Shown piece after piece: positions 45,776-54,402 of a stretch of DNA of 64,000 nt. Made by a program: the position numbers and the translations under genes. This DNA comes from Bin80 sp964291275 (GTDB lineage: Bacteria; Bacteroidota; Rhodothermia; Rhodothermales; Bin80), in assembly GCA_964291275.2 (NCBI GenBank), contig OZ219799.1, positions 1,364,001 through 1,428,000 on the forward strand, read 5' to 3'. Positions within the stretch are counted from its first letter, which is position 1. Each line of letters opens with the position of its first letter. The notes under the pieces are model-generated. The model had not been told where the DNA came from. It did no database searches and saw only the letters and a list, made by a program, of their open reading frames with translations.

Positions 45776-45898
45776 CTATTTTTTCGGTGCAAAGTGCCGG
45801 TAGAGGAGCCACGTAACCGCGAAGGCGATAAGAAAGATGAACGCCGGAACCCCGATGCCCCAAAGAAGGCTGAAATCTGCCTGTTGCAAAACTCCCAT
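45776..45898 (-). CDS. 40-residue single-helix membrane protein
   Basis: ATG 45898 to TAG 45776. The protein starts MGVLQQADFSLLWGIG, has one strong hydrophobic helix (about 11-33) and ends RHFAPKK, so the C-terminus is probably cytoplasmic. Its ATG overlaps the stop of the preceding small gene by one base (TAATG), which is strong evidence that it is translated. It belongs to a chain of small membrane genes behind the symporter and is probably an accessory peptide of that transporter. Confidence 0.65.
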   Translation of the reverse strand: MGVLQQADFSLLWGIGVPAFIFLIAFAVTWLLYRHFAPKK

Positions 45899-46011
45899 TA
45901 GTCCTCACTCTGATTGTGTTTACGCCAGGCGCGGTACGCCAATATAAGTCCAAGGAAGGACGCTGCGTACGCGATCGTCATGCCAATGACTGTGGCTAAT
46001 GCCTGATTCAT
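45898..46011 (-). CDS. 37-residue single-helix membrane protein
   Basis: ATG 46011 to TAA 45898. The protein starts MNQALATVIGMTIAYAAS, has one hydrophobic helix (about 5-27) and a polar basic tail (WRKHNQSED). The ATG overlaps the stop of the 100-residue gene by four bases (ATGA), and its own stop overlaps the next ATG by one. Such coupling on both sides argues for a real gene. It is likely a small symporter accessory protein; no family is recognised. Confidence 0.65.
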   Translation of the reverse strand: MNQALATVIGMTIAYAASFLGLILAYRAWRKHNQSED

Positions 46012-46310
46012 GATGTGTTCTTATCCGTTGATTTCCAGCGAACCTTGGCTTCTAGCTCCTGCAGATAGCCCTGTTGTTTGGTTTCGTACTCGTTGGAAAT
46101 GGCCTTGAGTTTCGGATCGATCACAAGGTGTACCAAAATGGTTAGCACGATACCGATGGCCAACATAATGTATCCGGATACCTGCAGCAGGATTGACAGT
46201 GCAGCTCCGAGGGTAATCAGCACATAACATGCGGGAGACAGGATGATGGCGATCCAATCTTCTTTGGTCCATTCGTCGGCTTCGTTGGCCGACCACTTTC
46301 GGCGAATCAT
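46008..46310 (-). CDS. Small two-helix membrane protein behind the symporter
   Basis: This 100-residue protein starts MIRRKWSANEADEWTKEDW, has two hydrophobic helices (about 19-40 and 45-66) and a charged C-terminal helix (NEYETKQQGYLQELEAKVRW), probably a short coiled coil in the cytoplasm. It overlaps the symporter stop by 4 bases (ATGA) and the next small gene by 4 bases. Position and topology suggest a regulatory or stabilising subunit of the symporter. I recognise no named family. Confidence 0.75.
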   Translation of the reverse strand: MIRRKWSANEADEWTKEDWIAIILSPACYVLITLGAALSILLQVSGYIMLAIGIVLTILVHLVIDPKLKAISNEYETKQQGYLQELEAKVRWKSTDKNTS

Positions 46311-47944
46311 GGGGCTTTTGGGTAAGTATCTGCTGGACGACTGGCCTGGTCTGCACCAGAAACAGTTTCACCATTAGACATAATTAGACCGCGTCGTTCT
46401 GCTTCGTGCCGAACAGGTCCCCACCAACCGATGGGGCGCGACATTACATAGTAATGAACAAGGTGATCCATAGGTTCAGGCTTTGTGAGTAGCGTGACCG
46501 GGAAGTAAACCATTGCGCCTAGGATCATTAGTATCCAAAACTGTTGGTAATCCAACAGATGGGGAATCAAGTTCAGTTCCGGTAGTATCCACACTACGAG
46601 CCAGCTGAATCCCAAGTTGGCGATCCAGGAAGACAAGTATCCCCAGGCATTGAAGCGCCACCACACAACCTGCAGGATGTTTGGCAGCCAGATACCTGCG
46701 GCCATGATCCAGAGTGCAAAGATGAGCCACGACGTGATGTCTTCCATAATAAGGCCATAGAAGAAGGATCCCAGAAGCAATATTCCAGTGGAGATACGGC
46801 CGACTTGCACTAGGCGTTTTCCGCTTGCTTTAGGATTGACGTAGTGCTGATAGAGGTCGCGCGTAGCGTACAGGGCACCGAGGTTGAGGTGCGACGAAAC
46901 CGTTGACAGATGAATCGCCAGGATGGCAGCGAAGAAGAAGCCCAACATGCCCGCAGGCAGGTAATCGAATCCGAGCCGGAACCAGCCCATTTCGTATTCA
47001 CTCTGGTCTGTGATGCCTGGAAAGAGGACAAAGAATGCCAAAATGGCGACAGCCCATACAGAGTTGCGAACAAGGCCAATGATGGTTCCCCACCATATGC
47101 TGTAGCTGGCATCACGTACAGTTTTCGCGGATTGGATGCGTTGTGCCTCCACATACCAGTCTATGGTAGTCCCCATTCCGAAGCCTCCCAGAAAGGCTAT
47201 CATCATCATGGTGATAAACCAGGCGATTGGGAAATCCCCGGACCACCACCCCGTAAAGGCAAACGGATTAATGCGGTCAAGCTCTCCGAGAGCAGCCAGT
47301 TTATCAAGGATTCCAGTTGGACCACCGGCTGTATGGATGCCCCATACAGAGACGATAATAATGACCAGGAAAGCAATCACGCCCTGTTGGAAGTCGGCCA
47401 TCACGACGCCCCAGTATCCAGCTGCCAGTACGTAGATGGCGCACACTAGGGAAAAAACGATCAGTCCGACCCAGGTTGGCCACGCAAACAGGTACTCGCA
47501 TACTAGGCCCATGGCAATACCAACCCAGCCCAGCACAAACATATTCATAAAGAATTGCCATCCGGCCATCCAGCCGCGCAGCAGTTCGCTGCCGAGGCCG
47601 GTAAAGCGCACCACATTCCATTCTGCCTGTGTGTAGGCTAATGAGCGGCGGAATATCCGCGTGGACACGAAGGCACTAATGGCTGCCCAACCGCAGAAGA
47701 ACGTGTACCAGATGCCGGCCATCCCATTTTTGTAGATCACGCCTGTGATCCACATGGGGGTATCCGTAGCCGTGTGCGTGGCATATACACTACTGGCTGG
47801 TAGCCACCAAGGCAAACCTCGCCCTGCCAGGAAAAAATCAGACTCCGACCGTTTGCCCAGCCGATAAAACAGGATGCCGCTCCCGATCATCAACAGGAGA
47901 AAGAGCCCAACCCAGAACCAGTCTAGGAACGTAAATGTCGCCAT
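46307..47944 (-). CDS. Sodium:solute symporter, probable sugar transporter
   Basis: This 545-residue SSS-family integral membrane protein imports a solute with sodium. Typical stretches are YRLGKRSESDFFLAGRGLPW, SVYATHTATDTPMWITGVIY, GYWGVVMADFQQGVIAFLVI and AAILAIHLSTVSSHLNLGAL (sodium-site TM8 region). Its length is normal, unlike the other symporter in the window. It follows the AGE-type epimerase by 47 bases and is coupled to three small membrane-protein genes. DUF1080 and a blue-copper dehydrogenase come next, so a sugar or oxidised sugar is the likely cargo. This is inferred from context. Confidence 0.9.
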   Translation of the reverse strand: MATFTFLDWFWVGLFLLLMIGSGILFYRLGKRSESDFFLAGRGLPWWLPASSVYATHTATDTPMWITGVIYKNGMAGIWYTFFCGWAAISAFVSTRIFRRSLAYTQAEWNVVRFTGLGSELLRGWMAGWQFFMNMFVLGWVGIAMGLVCEYLFAWPTWVGLIVFSLVCAIYVLAAGYWGVVMADFQQGVIAFLVIIIVSVWGIHTAGGPTGILDKLAALGELDRINPFAFTGWWSGDFPIAWFITMMMIAFLGGFGMGTTIDWYVEAQRIQSAKTVRDASYSIWWGTIIGLVRNSVWAVAILAFFVLFPGITDQSEYEMGWFRLGFDYLPAGMLGFFFAAILAIHLSTVSSHLNLGALYATRDLYQHYVNPKASGKRLVQVGRISTGILLLGSFFYGLIMEDITSWLIFALWIMAAGIWLPNILQVVWWRFNAWGYLSSWIANLGFSWLVVWILPELNLIPHLLDYQQFWILMILGAMVYFPVTLLTKPEPMDHLVHYYVMSRPIGWWGPVRHEAERRGLIMSNGETVSGADQASRPADTYPKAP

Positions 47945-47991
47945 AGAGAATTACTTGACTCGAATTGCACCTTATGATAGGGCTTGGAACA

Positions 47992-49158
47992 TTAATTATC
48001 ACGGGCGGGCCAGTTGCCAAGGAGTTGCCAACAGAGCCATAGGGCGCGCGGAACATGGAAGCATCCTTTGTAAGGGCCACCTTTGAAACGGTGAGTCACA
48101 CGACCCTCTCGGTCGCAATAGCCATACCATTCGCCGTACTCCGCATCTACAAAATGACGAAACGTGTAGTCATCCACTTTTCGAAAGGCAGCAAGGTCAT
48201 CAGGGTTTGACGTAAGCGCATAATTGAGCAGGTGTGCGTAAAGGGCTTCACAATGAGGCCACCAGAGCTTCATAGACCATTCCAGTTGGACTGGACTGAA
48301 TCCCTCTGCATCCATAAAGTAGTAGAGTCCGCCATGTTCTTCGTCCCATCCGAAAGCTTGGGCATTCCGGATCATGTTTCGAGCTAATTCAATCATGTCG
48401 TGTCGTTCGGCTCTTATGGCTGCTTGCTGCAGGAACCAGCCGGCTTCAATCACATGTCCGGGATTCATGAGACGTCCATCAGGTCCTTCCAGCCGGCTGC
48501 CATCCGGGGCTACGGATTCGAAGACGCGGCTGCCATGCACATGCAACTGAATTCGCTTAAAGCAATCATTTATTTCGGACGAGCAGTTGGCATCAACCAT
48601 GACCTCCTCAAGGAGGTTTAACAGCATCATTGGCACAGCAAGCATTTGGGACGGTGCTGTACCTGCCAAGGCTGGACGTCCGACCTTGGACCAGTCATAA
48701 GCCCAGTCCCAGATACGTTCGACCATGAGCTTGGCCTCTTCCACCTGTGCAGGGTGATCGGTTGCACGACCGTGCTCGGAGAGCGCCAGCGCATAAAAGC
48801 ACTCCGTAAATATTTTGCGCTGTTGGTAGATGGGTTGACCATCACGTGCAAGTGCAAAATACACACGCCCGTCCAGGTGCAGGGCATGGTTTCTGAGGAA
48901 AGTCATGCCGCTGGTGGCCAAAGAACGCCAGGATTCGCGTTGTTCAACGAGTCGGTACAACTTGCTAAACATCCAGACTTGCCTTGCTAGCAGCCAGATA
49001 TGTTTAGTAGTGTCATAGACAGTACCGTCACGGTCGAGGTTATTGAAGTAGCCTCCGTGGACCGGATCTGGGGAGTGCATTTCCCAAAACGGAAGCACAT
49101 GCTCGAAAAGCTCGTGTTCATATCGGGCCTGCAAGTGTACGCGTTCGTGCTCAGTCAT
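47992..49158 (-). CDS. AGE-family epimerase/isomerase
   Basis: This 388-residue cytoplasmic protein is in the N-acylglucosamine 2-epimerase/cellobiose 2-epimerase superfamily ((alpha/alpha)6 barrel). Recognisable segments are WEMHSPDPVHGGYFNNLDRDG, KHIWLLARQVWMFSKLYR, NPGHVIEAGWFLQQAA, GGLYYFMDAEGF, MKLWWPHCEALYAHL and FKGGPYKGCFHVPRALW. The active-site histidines expected for proton transfer lie in NPGHVIE, WWPHCEA and CFHVPR. Members interconvert glucose/mannose-type sugars or isomerise aldoses to ketoses. It opens the seven-gene minus-strand run. It is divergent from the TIM-barrel isomerase gene over 74 bases, a likely shared control region. Confidence 0.92.
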   Translation of the reverse strand: MTEHERVHLQARYEHELFEHVLPFWEMHSPDPVHGGYFNNLDRDGTVYDTTKHIWLLARQVWMFSKLYRLVEQRESWRSLATSGMTFLRNHALHLDGRVYFALARDGQPIYQQRKIFTECFYALALSEHGRATDHPAQVEEAKLMVERIWDWAYDWSKVGRPALAGTAPSQMLAVPMMLLNLLEEVMVDANCSSEINDCFKRIQLHVHGSRVFESVAPDGSRLEGPDGRLMNPGHVIEAGWFLQQAAIRAERHDMIELARNMIRNAQAFGWDEEHGGLYYFMDAEGFSPVQLEWSMKLWWPHCEALYAHLLNYALTSNPDDLAAFRKVDDYTFRHFVDAEYGEWYGYCDREGRVTHRFKGGPYKGCFHVPRALWLCWQLLGNWPARDN

Positions 49159-49232
49159 AAAAAATGCCTAATTGGATAAGTAATTGCCTAATTTAGGTTA
49201 TCAATTCGTTCAATCATATTTCAGGACCAATC

Positions 49233-50159
49233 ATGACTGATAGACGCAAGTTTTTACAAACTACTGTAGCTGCTGCAACAGGGCTTTCCCTTGCCCCTAT
49301 GGCTGCTTCCAAGCCTACGACGAGTCGGCCAAATCCGATGGGAGTATCTACGTACTCATTCTGGCGGTTCAATGGCCCGAAAGAGAACTATCCCATCGAA
49401 GATTGTATTGATCAGGCCGCGGCGATGGGATTCGATGGCATAGAATTGCTTCACGTGCAGATGGCTTCTGAAGAGCCCGGGTATTTGCAGAGCCTAAAGC
49501 GTCGTGCCTTCGTCAATGGCTTGGATTTGATGGGATTTTCTACACACCAGGGATTTGTATCCCCAGAAGTGGGGGTGCGTCAGCACAATATTAATGAGAC
49601 CATTCGGCAGATTGAGCTCTGCTACGAGCTTGGAATTCCAACAATGCGTCTCAACACCGGGAGATGGGGAACGTCAGAGTCCTTTACTGCACTCATGGAT
49701 AATCGCGGGATTGAGCCACCTCTGGAAGGTTACACAGATGAGGAAGCGTTCGGGTGGGTAATTGGCTCTATTGAACGATTGATCCCCAAGGCAGAGCAGT
49801 GTGGTGTACTGCTCGGGCTGGAAAATCATTGGGGGCTAGGACGTACGCCGGAGGGTGTACTTAGAATAGTCGAGGCGATTGACTCGCCTTGGTTGAAGGT
49901 CACACTTGATACGGGCAATTTCCTGGAGGATCCATACGATAAGCTGGAAATGTTGGCGCCCCATACCGTTTTGATGCAAGCCAAGACCTACTATGGTGGA
50001 GGGACGTGGTACACGCTGGACTTGGATTATCCGCGTATTGCAGAAATCATGCGTCGACACAATTATGCCGGATATATTTCTCTGGAGTTTGAGGGGAAGG
50101 AGAGTGAGCAAACAGCGATTCCGAAGAGTCTGGAGCTCTTACGCAATGCATTCAGCTAA
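49233..50159 (+). CDS. Tat-exported sugar phosphate isomerase/epimerase-like TIM barrel
   Basis: This 308-residue TIM-barrel protein is in the xylose-isomerase/AP-endonuclease-2-like group. The N-terminus MTDRRKFLQTTVAAATGLSL is a twin-arginine signal, so export is expected. Metal-site candidates are GFDGIELLHV, STHQGF, MRLNTGRW, GLENHWGLG, VTLDTGNFLEDPY, MQAKTYYGGG and YISLEFEGKE, a more complete set than in the paralogue at 41048. It is followed 6 bases later by an alcohol dehydrogenase and then a YkvI-like membrane protein, so three genes form one unit. The likely substrate is a keto-sugar or glycoside. Confidence 0.85.
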   Translation: MTDRRKFLQTTVAAATGLSLAPMAASKPTTSRPNPMGVSTYSFWRFNGPKENYPIEDCIDQAAAMGFDGIELLHVQMASEEPGYLQSLKRRAFVNGLDLMGFSTHQGFVSPEVGVRQHNINETIRQIELCYELGIPTMRLNTGRWGTSESFTALMDNRGIEPPLEGYTDEEAFGWVIGSIERLIPKAEQCGVLLGLENHWGLGRTPEGVLRIVEAIDSPWLKVTLDTGNFLEDPYDKLEMLAPHTVLMQAKTYYGGGTWYTLDLDYPRIAEIMRRHNYAGYISLEFEGKESEQTAIPKSLELLRNAFS

Positions 50160-50165
50160 AGCTGG

Positions 50166-51113
50166 ATGCGTGCACTACAGTATATAAGTCCGTCTGAAGC
50201 CCTATTAGTGGACGTGCCGGATCCAGACTGTCCGGATGGAGGGTTGTTGCTGCAGGTTGAAGTAAGCGGTATTTGCGGCAGTGATATTCATTTTTGGCAG
50301 GATCGGGTTAGCGGGTATCCTGCTTCTCCAGGGCATTCCGGGCACGAATGTGTGGGTGTCGTATTGGAGGGTGCAGGATTGCCCCCGGGCGCACGTGTAT
50401 TGGCCTTGGCACCGGAGTATGACGGTTTCGCGGAGCTATTGCCCGCTTCTCCCGAGTCTGTTATTCTGGTTCCCGATGGTCTAAGCCCCGAAAGGGCGGT
50501 ACTTGGACAGCAACTGGGAACTGTGATTTATTGCTGCCGCAAACTCCCGAATGTGTTAGATGCAACGGTGGTTGTTGTTGGACAGGGGCCTGCGGGGCTG
50601 TTGTTCTCCATGCTGCTGAACCGAATGGGGGCGCGTACAGTCATAGGAGTCGATGTGCAGGAATGCAGGCTTCAGATGGCTGCGAAAGTTGGTGTGACTA
50701 CTGCCATCCATGCAAAAAACGAGGAGGTGGCGTCTATGGTGCGAGAGCATACACAAGGTATGATGGCGGACCTTGTGGTGGAGGCAGTGGGAACGGCAGA
50801 AACGATCAATCTATGCACTCACTTAGTGCGCAAGCACGGGCATATCGCACTTTTCGGTGTACCTAAGACGGATATTTTACCATTGGACGTTGAAGCTTTG
50901 TTGCGCCAGAATGTACATATACATACCAGTGTGCTAGCGCAACACGAACCGGGTTTACGATCGTTCCGTCTTGCACTTGATATGATTGCTACTGATCGGT
51001 TAGATCCATGGCCATTGGTGACGCATCGGTTGCCATTCCCCCGGATCGTTGAAGGGCTGACGTTAGCATCGACACAGGATAGTGGTGCAGTCAAGGTGCT
51101 TCTAGACTATTAG
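50166..51113 (+). CDS. Medium-chain alcohol/polyol dehydrogenase lacking the structural-zinc lobe
   Basis: This 315-residue MDR-family oxidoreductase has catalytic zinc ligands Cys37 (SGICGSD) and His60-Glu61 (GHSGHE). The nucleotide-binding fold appears as VVVGQGPAGLLFSMLLNRMGA, with an acidic GVDVQE after beta-2 favouring NAD. The four-cysteine lobe that binds structural zinc in sorbitol and threonine dehydrogenases is missing between the GHE motif and the cofactor domain, so the protein is 25-35 residues shorter than usual. This is consistent with a subgroup rather than damage, since the fold continues normally. It lies between a TIM-barrel isomerase and a membrane protein; a polyol or keto-sugar is a reasonable substrate. 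Confidence 0.88.
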   Translation: MRALQYISPSEALLVDVPDPDCPDGGLLLQVEVSGICGSDIHFWQDRVSGYPASPGHSGHECVGVVLEGAGLPPGARVLALAPEYDGFAELLPASPESVILVPDGLSPERAVLGQQLGTVIYCCRKLPNVLDATVVVVGQGPAGLLFSMLLNRMGARTVIGVDVQECRLQMAAKVGVTTAIHAKNEEVASMVREHTQGMMADLVVEAVGTAETINLCTHLVRKHGHIALFGVPKTDILPLDVEALLRQNVHIHTSVLAQHEPGLRSFRLALDMIATDRLDPWPLVTHRLPFPRIVEGLTLASTQDSGAVKVLLDY

Positions 51114-51117
51114 ACCC

Positions 51118-52218
51118 ATGTCAGATTCGCGTTTAGGGAGAGCATTCAGGGCCTACCTGTTACCGGGTATCGTTTTTCAGTCGGTTCTCATCGGAGGTGC
51201 GTACGCAACCGGCCGGGAAATTGTAGAGTACGGGGCTCAGTATGGGGCCGCCGGTGTGTGGTGCATCGTAGCTTTGGGACTGGGGTTTTCGGTGATGGCT
51301 GTGCTTACGTTCGAGTTTGCTCGGCGTCACCGTGCTTATGACTATCGCAGCTTTATGCAATCGTTGGTAGGTCCATTTTGGCCCCTGTTTGACGTTATTT
51401 ATGCTGTAATGGTTTTGGTCACCGTTGCGGTCGTCATCGCGGCTTCGGTTCGTGTTGCCGAATCGGTACTGGGTCTCCCGGAAATACTGTCTATTGCTGT
51501 TGTAATCGTATTAGTGGTAGTCCTGGAAATTGGAGGGCGGCGTCAGATTGAGCGTTTTAAGATCCTGGGTTCGGTGGTTCTTTATGTTTCTTTTGCGGTC
51601 TTTGCAGGGGTTGTATTGGCAGGGACATGGGACAATGTTCTGCAGGTATTTGAGACCGCCAAGGATGTAGAGGTCCCCCAGTTCGGGATACCTGCGTTAC
51701 TTTATGTTGGGGTTTTGTATGTCGGCTACAACATGGGGGCCATGCCGGCCACCTTGTTTGTGCTGGACGATCAGCACCGATTCCGGCACACACTGTTAGC
51801 TGGCACGGTGACGGGCATTATGGCCACAGTTCCCTTCGTTTTGACCTATCTGGCACTTATGGGGCATTATGCCACTGGCGACGTGCTATCAGCAGAGGTC
51901 CCTTGGTTGGAGATGCTCCCAGGCAATCTGACCGCAGTGTACGCGATAGTAATATTGTGGACGCTCGTTGAAACGTCCACAGGCATGTTGCACGCTGTAA
52001 TTCAGCGAGTAGATACACACCTACACAGCACTGGTCGGCGACGCCTATCTCGCATGCATACCGGACTACTGACAGCGGCCATACTAGTGGCGGCCGTTGT
52101 ATGCTCTCGCTTTGGCATTATCGCATTAGTATCCCGCGGGTACGGGACATTAGCGTACGGATTTCTGCTGCTATTCGCAGCTCCGCTACTCTTGCGTCTG
52201 TTCACGCGTCGCCTGTAG
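51118..52218 (+). CDS. YkvI-like multi-helix membrane protein
   Basis: This 366-residue integral membrane protein has about ten helices. The N-terminus LPGIVFQSVLIGGAYATGRE with EYGAQYGAAG matches the YkvI group, a branch of the APC/LeuT-fold superfamily in which a broken first helix carries G-x-A-T-G-R-E. Other conserved points are FEFARRHRAYDYRSF, GVLYVGYNMGAMPATLFVL and WTLVETSTGMLHAVIQR. No transport substrate has been established for this group to my knowledge. It starts 4 bases after the dehydrogenase stop and ends the three-gene unit, which suggests it moves a compound related to the isomerase/dehydrogenase pair. Confidence 0.82.
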   Translation: MSDSRLGRAFRAYLLPGIVFQSVLIGGAYATGREIVEYGAQYGAAGVWCIVALGLGFSVMAVLTFEFARRHRAYDYRSFMQSLVGPFWPLFDVIYAVMVLVTVAVVIAASVRVAESVLGLPEILSIAVVIVLVVVLEIGGRRQIERFKILGSVVLYVSFAVFAGVVLAGTWDNVLQVFETAKDVEVPQFGIPALLYVGVLYVGYNMGAMPATLFVLDDQHRFRHTLLAGTVTGIMATVPFVLTYLALMGHYATGDVLSAEVPWLEMLPGNLTAVYAIVILWTLVETSTGMLHAVIQRVDTHLHSTGRRRLSRMHTGLLTAAILVAAVVCSRFGIIALVSRGYGTLAYGFLLLFAAPLLLRLFTRRL

Positions 52219-52266
52219 CAGAATCTCCTTGCTAAGCAAGTGGGGCAGAATGTAGGACTCTAGAAA

Positions 52267-52479
52267 CTAGAGCAGCTCCACGTTTTGGGCCTGGAACCCT
52301 TTGTTGCCGCGGGTCACGGCAAACTCTACTCGTTGGCCTTCGTCAAGCGATTTATAGCCATCCTTGTTGACTTCAGAGTAGTGGACAAATACATCTTTAT
52401 CACCGCTGTCGCGCTGGATAAAGCCATAACCTTTTTCAGCACTAAACCACTTTACGGTGCCTTGTTCACGATCTTGCAT
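52267..52479 (-). CDS. Cold-shock domain protein
   Basis: This 70-residue CspA-type single-stranded nucleic-acid-binding protein carries RNP1 KGYGFI with the following DKDVFVHYS (RNP2). It starts MQDREQGTVKWFSAEKGYGF and ends FQAQNVELL. Csp proteins act as RNA chaperones. It is a single gene. The 195 bases upstream, before the divergent GMC gene, are long enough for the structured leader common to csp messages. An imperfect 6-bp hairpin overlaps the stop codon. Confidence 0.95.
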   Translation of the reverse strand: MQDREQGTVKWFSAEKGYGFIQRDSGDKDVFVHYSEVNKDGYKSLDEGQRVEFAVTRGNKGFQAQNVELL

Positions 52480-52674
52480 AATACGATAGTCTTGCGACGT
52501 TTAAGAATTTGGTTGAACGGTGTTAGTTTTTGTTGGTTCTAATTTGATCTAGAAGTTGAAATTGGTTCTAAATCTACTCAGAAACAGGACCTTATACGTA
52601 GGTTTTGCCAATGGGGTGCATTTTGAGCCGGAATAATGTGTAAGTTCTGCAAATAAATTTTTTAAACGGCGGCT

Positions 52675-54402
52675 ATGATTGAACTTTTGCGGACGCAGAA
52701 TTACGATGTGTGCATTATTGGCTCTGGTGCCGGGGGAGGCATGGCAGCCAAAGTACTAACCGATGCGGGGGCCAAGGTTGTGATGTTGGAGGCGGGGCAT
52801 TCCTGGTATGCTGAGTCGCATAGTGCGATGTTTAAATGGAATTATGACTCTCCGAGGCGTGGCAGAGCAATTCCAACAAAGCATTTTGGGGAATTTGATG
52901 GTACGACCGGTGGATGGAGCATTGCAGGCGAGCCCTACACGCATGCTCCGGGTACTGAATGGGATTGGTTCAGAGCTCGTTGCCTCGGTGGGCGCACGAA
53001 TCATTGGGGCAGGATTTCGTTACGCTTCGGGCCAGACGACTTTAAACGGCGCAGCATCGATGGTCTGGGAGATGATTGGCCAATCGGTTACGAGGACATT
53101 AGTCCATACTACGACAAGGTGGAGGATTTGGTTGGGGTCTTCGGTTCTATGGAGGGTATGCGTAATGAGCCCGATGGGCATTTCTTGCCACCACCGGAAC
53201 CGCGTTGCTACGAAAAGCTTATGCAGAAAGCTTGCAGGGGGTTGAATATTCCGGTTATACCTTCTAGACTCTCCATTCTTACCCGTCCCCACAATGGGCG
53301 CCCGGCGTGTCATTATTGTGGGCAGTGCGGGCGTGGTTGTTCGACTAATTCAAATTTCTCTTCTCCTTCGGTATTGATTCGGCCCGCTGAGCAAACGAAT
53401 AACCTTACAGTCATCACAAATGCGATGGCTCGTGAGATCCTGACGGACGAGAATGGGTTGGCCACCAGCGTGTCTTATGTCAATAAGGAAGACGGTCAGG
53501 AGTATCAGGTACGAGCAAGTATCGTAGTGGTTGCTGCAAGCGCCTGTGAGTCGGCCAGGCTATTGCTTAATTCGCGCAGTACCCGTCATCCAAATGGTCT
53601 TGGGAACTCAAGCGATTGCGTTGGACGGTACGTGACCGACTCTACGGGTACCTCCGTAATGGGTGTTGTGCCTGCACTGCTGGACAACCTTCCTCACAAT
53701 GAAGATGGGGTAGGTGGCATGCATGTCTATGTTCCGTGGTGGCTGGAGGACGAAAAGCTTGACTTTGTCCGGGGTTATCACATTGAGCCCTGGGGAGGCA
53801 GGCAGATGCCATCGTATGGATTTTTGAGAGGAGTACAGCGATTGAATCACAATAATGCAGACGGAACCAACCGTCCACGGGGTGGAGGGGGGTATGGTGT
53901 CCAGCTCAAAGAAGATTACAGGCGTCTTTATGGCGCGGTGGTGGGGTTTAGTGGTCGAGGGGAAATGATTGCGCGGCGTGACAATCGCTGTACGATTGAT
54001 CCATATCAAGTTGATCAATATGGTATACCTGTTCTGCGATTTGATGTGACATGGAGTGATCAGGAATATGCGCAGGTAAAGCATATGCAGGAGACAATGC
54101 GCAGTATCATATACGCTATGGGCGGTGAACCTACTAACTCCATGCCTTCGCGGGATGAAGGCTATGGGATTCATACACCTGGTCAGATCATTCACGAAGG
54201 GGGCACGACGCGCATGGGTCATGATCCCCGTACGAGCGTACTCAATAAGTGGTGTCAGGCACACGATGCTAAGAACGTTTTTGTCCCGGATGGTGGACCG
54301 CTTGTTTCGCAAGCCCACAAGAACATTACCTGGACCATACTGGCCTTAGCCTGGCGCGCCAGTGAGTACATTATCGAAGAACGCAAGCGAGGAAATATTT
54401 AA
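52675..54402 (+). CDS. GMC-family FAD oxidoreductase with cysteine cluster
   Basis: This 575-residue protein is a glucose-methanol-choline flavoprotein. Motifs are FAD-binding IIGSGAGGGMAAKVL (about 15-29), RCLGGRTNHWGR, C212-x2-C215-x2-C218-x3-C222 (CHYCGQCGRGC), ASACESARLLLNS, the catalytic His of HEGGTTRMG, and AHKNITWTILALAWR. The four-cysteine motif is the iron-sulfur site seen in membrane-bound sugar dehydrogenases such as gluconate 2-dehydrogenase, fructose dehydrogenase and glycoside 3-dehydrogenase. There is no signal peptide; export is expected by hitchhiking on the Tat-signal small subunit, whose gene overlaps by one base. No cytochrome c subunit gene is adjacent. The likely reaction is oxidation of a sugar or glycoside hydroxyl. 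Confidence 0.9.
   Translation: MIELLRTQNYDVCIIGSGAGGGMAAKVLTDAGAKVVMLEAGHSWYAESHSAMFKWNYDSPRRGRAIPTKHFGEFDGTTGGWSIAGEPYTHAPGTEWDWFRARCLGGRTNHWGRISLRFGPDDFKRRSIDGLGDDWPIGYEDISPYYDKVEDLVGVFGSMEGMRNEPDGHFLPPPEPRCYEKLMQKACRGLNIPVIPSRLSILTRPHNGRPACHYCGQCGRGCSTNSNFSSPSVLIRPAEQTNNLTVITNAMAREILTDENGLATSVSYVNKEDGQEYQVRASIVVVAASACESARLLLNSRSTRHPNGLGNSSDCVGRYVTDSTGTSVMGVVPALLDNLPHNEDGVGGMHVYVPWWLEDEKLDFVRGYHIEPWGGRQMPSYGFLRGVQRLNHNNADGTNRPRGGGGYGVQLKEDYRRLYGAVVGFSGRGEMIARRDNRCTIDPYQVDQYGIPVLRFDVTWSDQEYAQVKHMQETMRSIIYAMGGEPTNSMPSRDEGYGIHTPGQIIHEGGTTRMGHDPRTSVLNKWCQAHDAKNVFVPDGGPLVSQAHKNITWTILALAWRASEYIIEERKRGNI

Noticed and set aside
45768..45953. 61-codon minus-strand open frame starting MDLYWRT
   Set aside because: It is out of frame with the two coupled small membrane genes at 45776-46011, which have overlapping start/stop codons and clear helices.
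52258..52272. Terminator at the cold-shock gene stop
   Set aside because: CTCTAG-AAA-CTAGAG is short, overlaps the stop codon and lacks a T-run.
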